From: Candidatus Bathyarchaeota archaeon CG07_land_8_20_14_0_80_47_9
GTDB taxonomy: Archaea > Thermoproteota > Bathyarchaeia > Bathyarchaeales > Bathycorpusculaceae
Assembly: GCA_002779555.1 (NCBI GenBank)
Contig: PEWI01000188.1
Coordinates: 1-5,735, forward strand
Direction: 5' to 3'
DNA length: 5,735 bases
Shown here: positions 2,985 to 5,735 of the stretch, piece after piece
Numbering within the stretch: position 1 is the first letter of the stretch
Layout of the letters: each line of letters begins with the position of its first letter
Translations under genes and position numbers: made by a program
The notes under the pieces: model-generated
The model's input: the letters and a program-made list of their open reading frames with translations, nothing else
The model's database searches: none
Told to the model about the DNA's origin: nothing

Positions 2985-5222
2985 TTGCATTTGCAGGATG
3001 GTGGGGTGGGCTTGTCTGTTCCGCACCGCGTTCGAGGGGTCAAAGTTCTCAAGGCTGTTTCGTCACCCTTGCGTCTGCAAATTCTGAACTTGCTTTTTGA
3101 CAAGGGCCCTCTTTCTTACACTGAGTTGATGAGTTCGCTCAAGATGAACCCGAGCAGAGATGCTGGCAGATTTGCGTATCACTTGAAATTCCTTCTCAAG
3201 GCAGACTTGCTTGAGGCCGACGTGGAAGCAAGAAAATATCTCCTAACTGAGCTCGGCAAGATGGTTATAGACGTTGCTGACCGAGTTGAGAGGAAAGCCC
3301 TCAAGCCCAAAGGAATGCTTGTCCGCACTTCTAGGCTTGCGCTGGAGGAGTTTGACGCAAACAAGATTGCAAACTCTCTCATTAGGGAAGCCAAGATGCC
3401 CGCGGAACTGGCTCAAAAAGTGGCCAAAGAAACGGAAAAACGGTTGCTCAAGTCGAGAACAAAGTACTTGACGGCGCCGCTGGTCAGAGAAGTGGTGAAC
3501 GCGATTCTGATCGAGAAAGGATTAGAAGAGTACCGCCACAAGCTGACCCGGCTAGGGCTTCCAGTCCATGAAGTCGCATCACTTGTCGAAGCCAAAAGTA
3601 AAGCTTCACAGGGGTCATCCTCGGTACACCAGGCAGCTGGAGAAACGGTCCTCGAAGAATACGCTCTTCTAAAAGTCTTTCCAAGAGACATAGCCGACGC
3701 ACACCTGTCTGGCTTAATACACGTCCACAGTCTAGGTTCTTGGGTTCTTGAACCGAGCGAGGTGATGCATGATTTGCGATTCTTCTTCCAGAACGGCTTA
3801 AACCTAGAGAAACCGAACGCTGCTCAGCCTGCCTATCCTCCGCCTGAAAACTTCGACTCTGCACTGGCTTTAGTGTTCAACGTTCTTCTACACTCTGCTA
3901 AAGAAATAGATAAAATGCAGACAGTCGATTACTTCAACGTCTTCTTAGCTCCTTTCGTGAAGGGTGTTGAGCCTTCGAGGGTCAAGGAGGCTTTGCGCAT
4001 TTTTGTACTGAACGTGAGCCAACACGTCCCAGCGTCTTTAGGGTTGGAGCTTACTATTCCAGGCTTCGTCGGAGGGAAGCCCGCACTTGGACCCTTTGGA
4101 AAACCTGCTGGCAAGTACAGTGATTTTGCTGAAGAAAGTCAGCTCTTGGCGTCACTTGTCCTTGACGTATTCAGCGAGGCGAATGTTCACAAGCCATTGT
4201 CAAACCCACAAATCATCTTGAAAATTCGCCCCGAAACGTTTACCGATGAAAGAGCAAAGGTGCTTTTCTTGAAAGCACATAATCTGGCTTCACAAAAGGG
4301 AAGCCTCTATTTTGCCGATGTCTTGGCGAAGAATGAGGAGTGCTCGGTATTCTCGGGTCTCGGGTGCAAACTCGCCACAGATTTAGACGGAGACTGGGAG
4401 ATTGACACGCTGCGCACGGGTTGCCTCGGACAAGTAACCGTTAACCTTCCGCGAATTGCGTACGAGTCTGAGAAAGACAAGACCAAGTTTTTTGAGCTCC
4501 TCAGAGAAAGGCTTGAGATGGCAGCCCGTGCGTTGGAAATCAAGTACAGATTGCTCAAGCAGCACGGCGAGGGCCTGCTTCCTTTTCTGATGCAAAGCGT
4601 AGGTAGCGACCAATATTTCAGGCTTGAAAACTGCACAGGCATAATCAACCTAGCGGGATCAAGGGAAGCGGCAGAGTGGTTCACAGGGAAGAGCATCAAT
4701 GATGAGAAAACTCTGCAGTTCATCGAGGAGACTGCGCAGGCCGTTCAGGCTTTCATGCACAAAGCTGGTAGAAGACACGGAAAGCGGATGCGCCCGGCCA
4801 ACGTGCCAGACACTGTAGCGTCGGAAAGGCTGGCGCAGTTAGACGTTGAAAGATACGGCATTGCGAAGGTTCGGTTTTCAGGAACAAAAGACAAACCATT
4901 CTACTCGACTGCAGCTACCTTGACCCTCAGGGACGGCAAGGTTCAGTCAGAGTCTCTTGCCGTGGGGCGAAAACTGAGCGGATTTCACGCAGGCGGGAGC
5001 TTGGCGGTTGTTGAACTTGGAGAATCAGAGTACACGGCTGATGGGCTCATGGGAGTGACTCAGCAGATTCTTGAGGATTCCAGTGCCAAGCTCTTCACGT
5101 ACAACCGCAGGTTAACCTATTGCATTGACTGCAAGAAAAGCTGGTTTGGTTTGCTGCATAAGTGTCCTTCGTGCGGCGCCATAGGCACGCTGACCGTCTT
5201 CGAACGGTTCGCGAACGTTTAG
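2985..5222 (+). CDS. Winged-helix / ATP-cone / NrdD-like protein without a glycyl-radical motif
   Basis: A 745-residue fusion related to anaerobic (class III) ribonucleotide reductase. Residues about 12-97 form an ArsR-like winged helix (SPLRLQILNLL, then GRFAYHLKFLLKADLLEAD). Residues 112-205 form an ATP-cone, the dATP/ATP-sensing domain (LALEEFDANKIANSL to the YRHKLTRLG end). Residues about 215-745 follow the NrdD fold: MHDLRFFFQNGL, VDYFNVFLAPF, C461 in GLGCKL near the usual thiyl position, then CLGQVTVNLPRIAYES. Zinc cysteines C713, C716, C727 and C730 are present. Only 15 residues follow C730, and they contain no R-x-x-G-Y glycyl-radical loop, which normally lies about 20 residues past this site. 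The usual IHDL is VHSL, and the Cys normally just before the HDLR motif is absent. It is probably a regulator or an inactive paralogue. Start: TTG 2985 (longest) or GTG 3006. Confidence 0.82.
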   Translation: MHLQDGGVGLSVPHRVRGVKVLKAVSSPLRLQILNLLFDKGPLSYTELMSSLKMNPSRDAGRFAYHLKFLLKADLLEADVEARKYLLTELGKMVIDVADRVERKALKPKGMLVRTSRLALEEFDANKIANSLIREAKMPAELAQKVAKETEKRLLKSRTKYLTAPLVREVVNAILIEKGLEEYRHKLTRLGLPVHEVASLVEAKSKASQGSSSVHQAAGETVLEEYALLKVFPRDIADAHLSGLIHVHSLGSWVLEPSEVMHDLRFFFQNGLNLEKPNAAQPAYPPPENFDSALALVFNVLLHSAKEIDKMQTVDYFNVFLAPFVKGVEPSRVKEALRIFVLNVSQHVPASLGLELTIPGFVGGKPALGPFGKPAGKYSDFAEESQLLASLVLDVFSEANVHKPLSNPQIILKIRPETFTDERAKVLFLKAHNLASQKGSLYFADVLAKNEECSVFSGLGCKLATDLDGDWEIDTLRTGCLGQVTVNLPRIAYESEKDKTKFFELLRERLEMAARALEIKYRLLKQHGEGLLPFLMQSVGSDQYFRLENCTGIINLAGSREAAEWFTGKSINDEKTLQFIEETAQAVQAFMHKAGRRHGKRMRPANVPDTVASERLAQLDVERYGIAKVRFSGTKDKPFYSTAATLTLRDGKVQSESLAVGRKLSGFHAGGSLAVVELGESEYTADGLMGVTQQILEDSSAKLFTYNRRLTYCIDCKKSWFGLLHKCPSCGAIGTLTVFERFANV

Positions 5223-5245
5223 GTTTTGAACAGGAAACGATAAGA

Positions 5246-5735
5246 CTATTTCAGTGCGCCCAAGATGAGGGCCAAGAGCGCCATTCTGACCACTATGCCG
5301 TTCCAGACCTGCTGGAAATAGCGTGCATATGGCGTGTTGTCAACTTCAGCAGCTATCTCGTCAACCCGCGGTAACGGATGAAGAATTATCAGGTCCTTCT
5401 TGGCTTCCTTCAGTGCTTCCAAGTCTATCTTATATGAACCTTTAACTTCAGCATACTCGGCTGCGTCGGGGAAACGTTCCTTCTGTATCCTCGTGACGTA
5501 CAGAACATCCACGAGGGGAACAATCTTTTCAAGGTTTGTCTTCTCAGTGACTTCAATTTTCTCCTTTATCGTCTGCAGAACCTCGCGGCGCATTTTGAGA
5601 GTCTCGGGCGAAACCAAGTACAGTTCGATATCGTACAAGGAAAGCGCGTAGGCTAGGGAATGAACTGTTCTTCCGTACCTCAGGTCGCCTACGAGCGCTA
5701 TTTTCAAGCCGTCAATCTTGCCTTTCTCCTTCTTT
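5246..5735 (-). CDS. pyrB: Aspartate carbamoyltransferase catalytic chain, C-terminal half (partial)
   Basis: ATCase condenses carbamoyl phosphate and aspartate in pyrimidine synthesis. The frame enters from the right edge as KKEKGKIDGLKIALVGDLRY and runs 162 residues to a TAG. This is the aspartate-binding domain: GRTVHSLAYALSLY, then YVTRIQKER, whose Arg and Gln match the aspartate-binding pair of E. coli PyrB (R229, Q231), then HPLPRVDEI and the terminal helix VWNGIVVRMALLALILG. Length fits the second half of a chain of about 305 residues. The start lies outside the window, and the apparent TTG at 5707 is internal. No regulatory-chain gene (pyrI) follows. Instead the NrdD-like gene converges tail to tail across 23 bp, with no clear terminator in the gap. 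Confidence 0.93.
   Translation of the reverse strand, partial: KKEKGKIDGLKIALVGDLRYGRTVHSLAYALSLYDIELYLVSPETLKMRREVLQTIKEKIEVTEKTNLEKIVPLVDVLYVTRIQKERFPDAAEYAEVKGSYKIDLEALKEAKKDLIILHPLPRVDEIAAEVDNTPYARYFQQVWNGIVVRMALLALILGALK

Noticed and set aside
3179..4723. Several minus-strand ORFs within the NrdD-like gene
   Set aside because: Shadow frames of a clearly coding plus-strand gene, low-complexity and without family features.
5162..5245. Frameshift that would restore a glycyl-radical C-terminus to the NrdD-like protein
   Set aside because: I read the three plus-strand frames after the last zinc Cys up to the pyrB stop and found no R-x-x-G-Y-like segment, and the gap before convergent pyrB is only 23 bp.

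Overview
The window is archaeal. It holds the 5' end of a TATA-binding protein gene, TATA-box promoters with short or absent leaders, archaeal-type VapBC and UPF0175/DUF3368 toxin-antitoxin pairs, archaeal Cas2 and Cas4 relatives, an archaeal ATCase end and a CCA-encoding tRNA-Pro. The overall look suits a TACK-type lineage such as Bathyarchaeia, but that is an impression from remembered sequence style, not a computed placement.

Layout. (1) 1-208: 5' end of tbp on the minus strand with its promoter. (2) 209-717: three short pieces of about 120-200 bp, each bounded by GCGCGC or GCGCGCGC and each carrying gene ends that stop at those boundaries: a gene 3' end plus a 37-aa Cys-rich protein (minus), a promoter plus the first codons of a Gly/Arg-rich protein (plus), and a gene 3' end coupled to the start of another gene (plus). 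(3) 710-2827: a piece of a CRISPR-cas locus on the minus strand, in transcriptional order cas2 (5' end missing), vapB-vapC, a decayed second cas2 tail, a UPF0175 antitoxin with its DUF3368 PIN-like toxin, and cas4 (only the N-terminus). Both cas genes are cut exactly at GCGCGC. (4) 2828-5735: a normal-looking region with tRNA-Pro(CGG) on the minus strand, a divergent 745-codon winged-helix/ATP-cone/NrdD-like gene on the plus strand, and the C-terminal half of pyrB converging on it.

Two points stand out. First, all five GCGCGC sites lie in the first half, and at two of them a recognisable gene (cas4, cas2) is cut precisely. This looks like fragments joined at BssHII-type palindromes, by a natural process or as a library/assembly chimera. 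Second, the NrdD-like protein keeps a regulatory ATP-cone, a DNA-binding domain and the C-terminal zinc cysteines, but ends before any glycyl-radical motif. It may be a nucleotide-sensing regulator derived from anaerobic ribonucleotide reductase rather than an enzyme.

The cas fragment carries two toxin-antitoxin modules between adaptation genes, in the same orientation, each preceded by a cas2 tail sequence. No CRISPR array, transposase or rRNA was seen.
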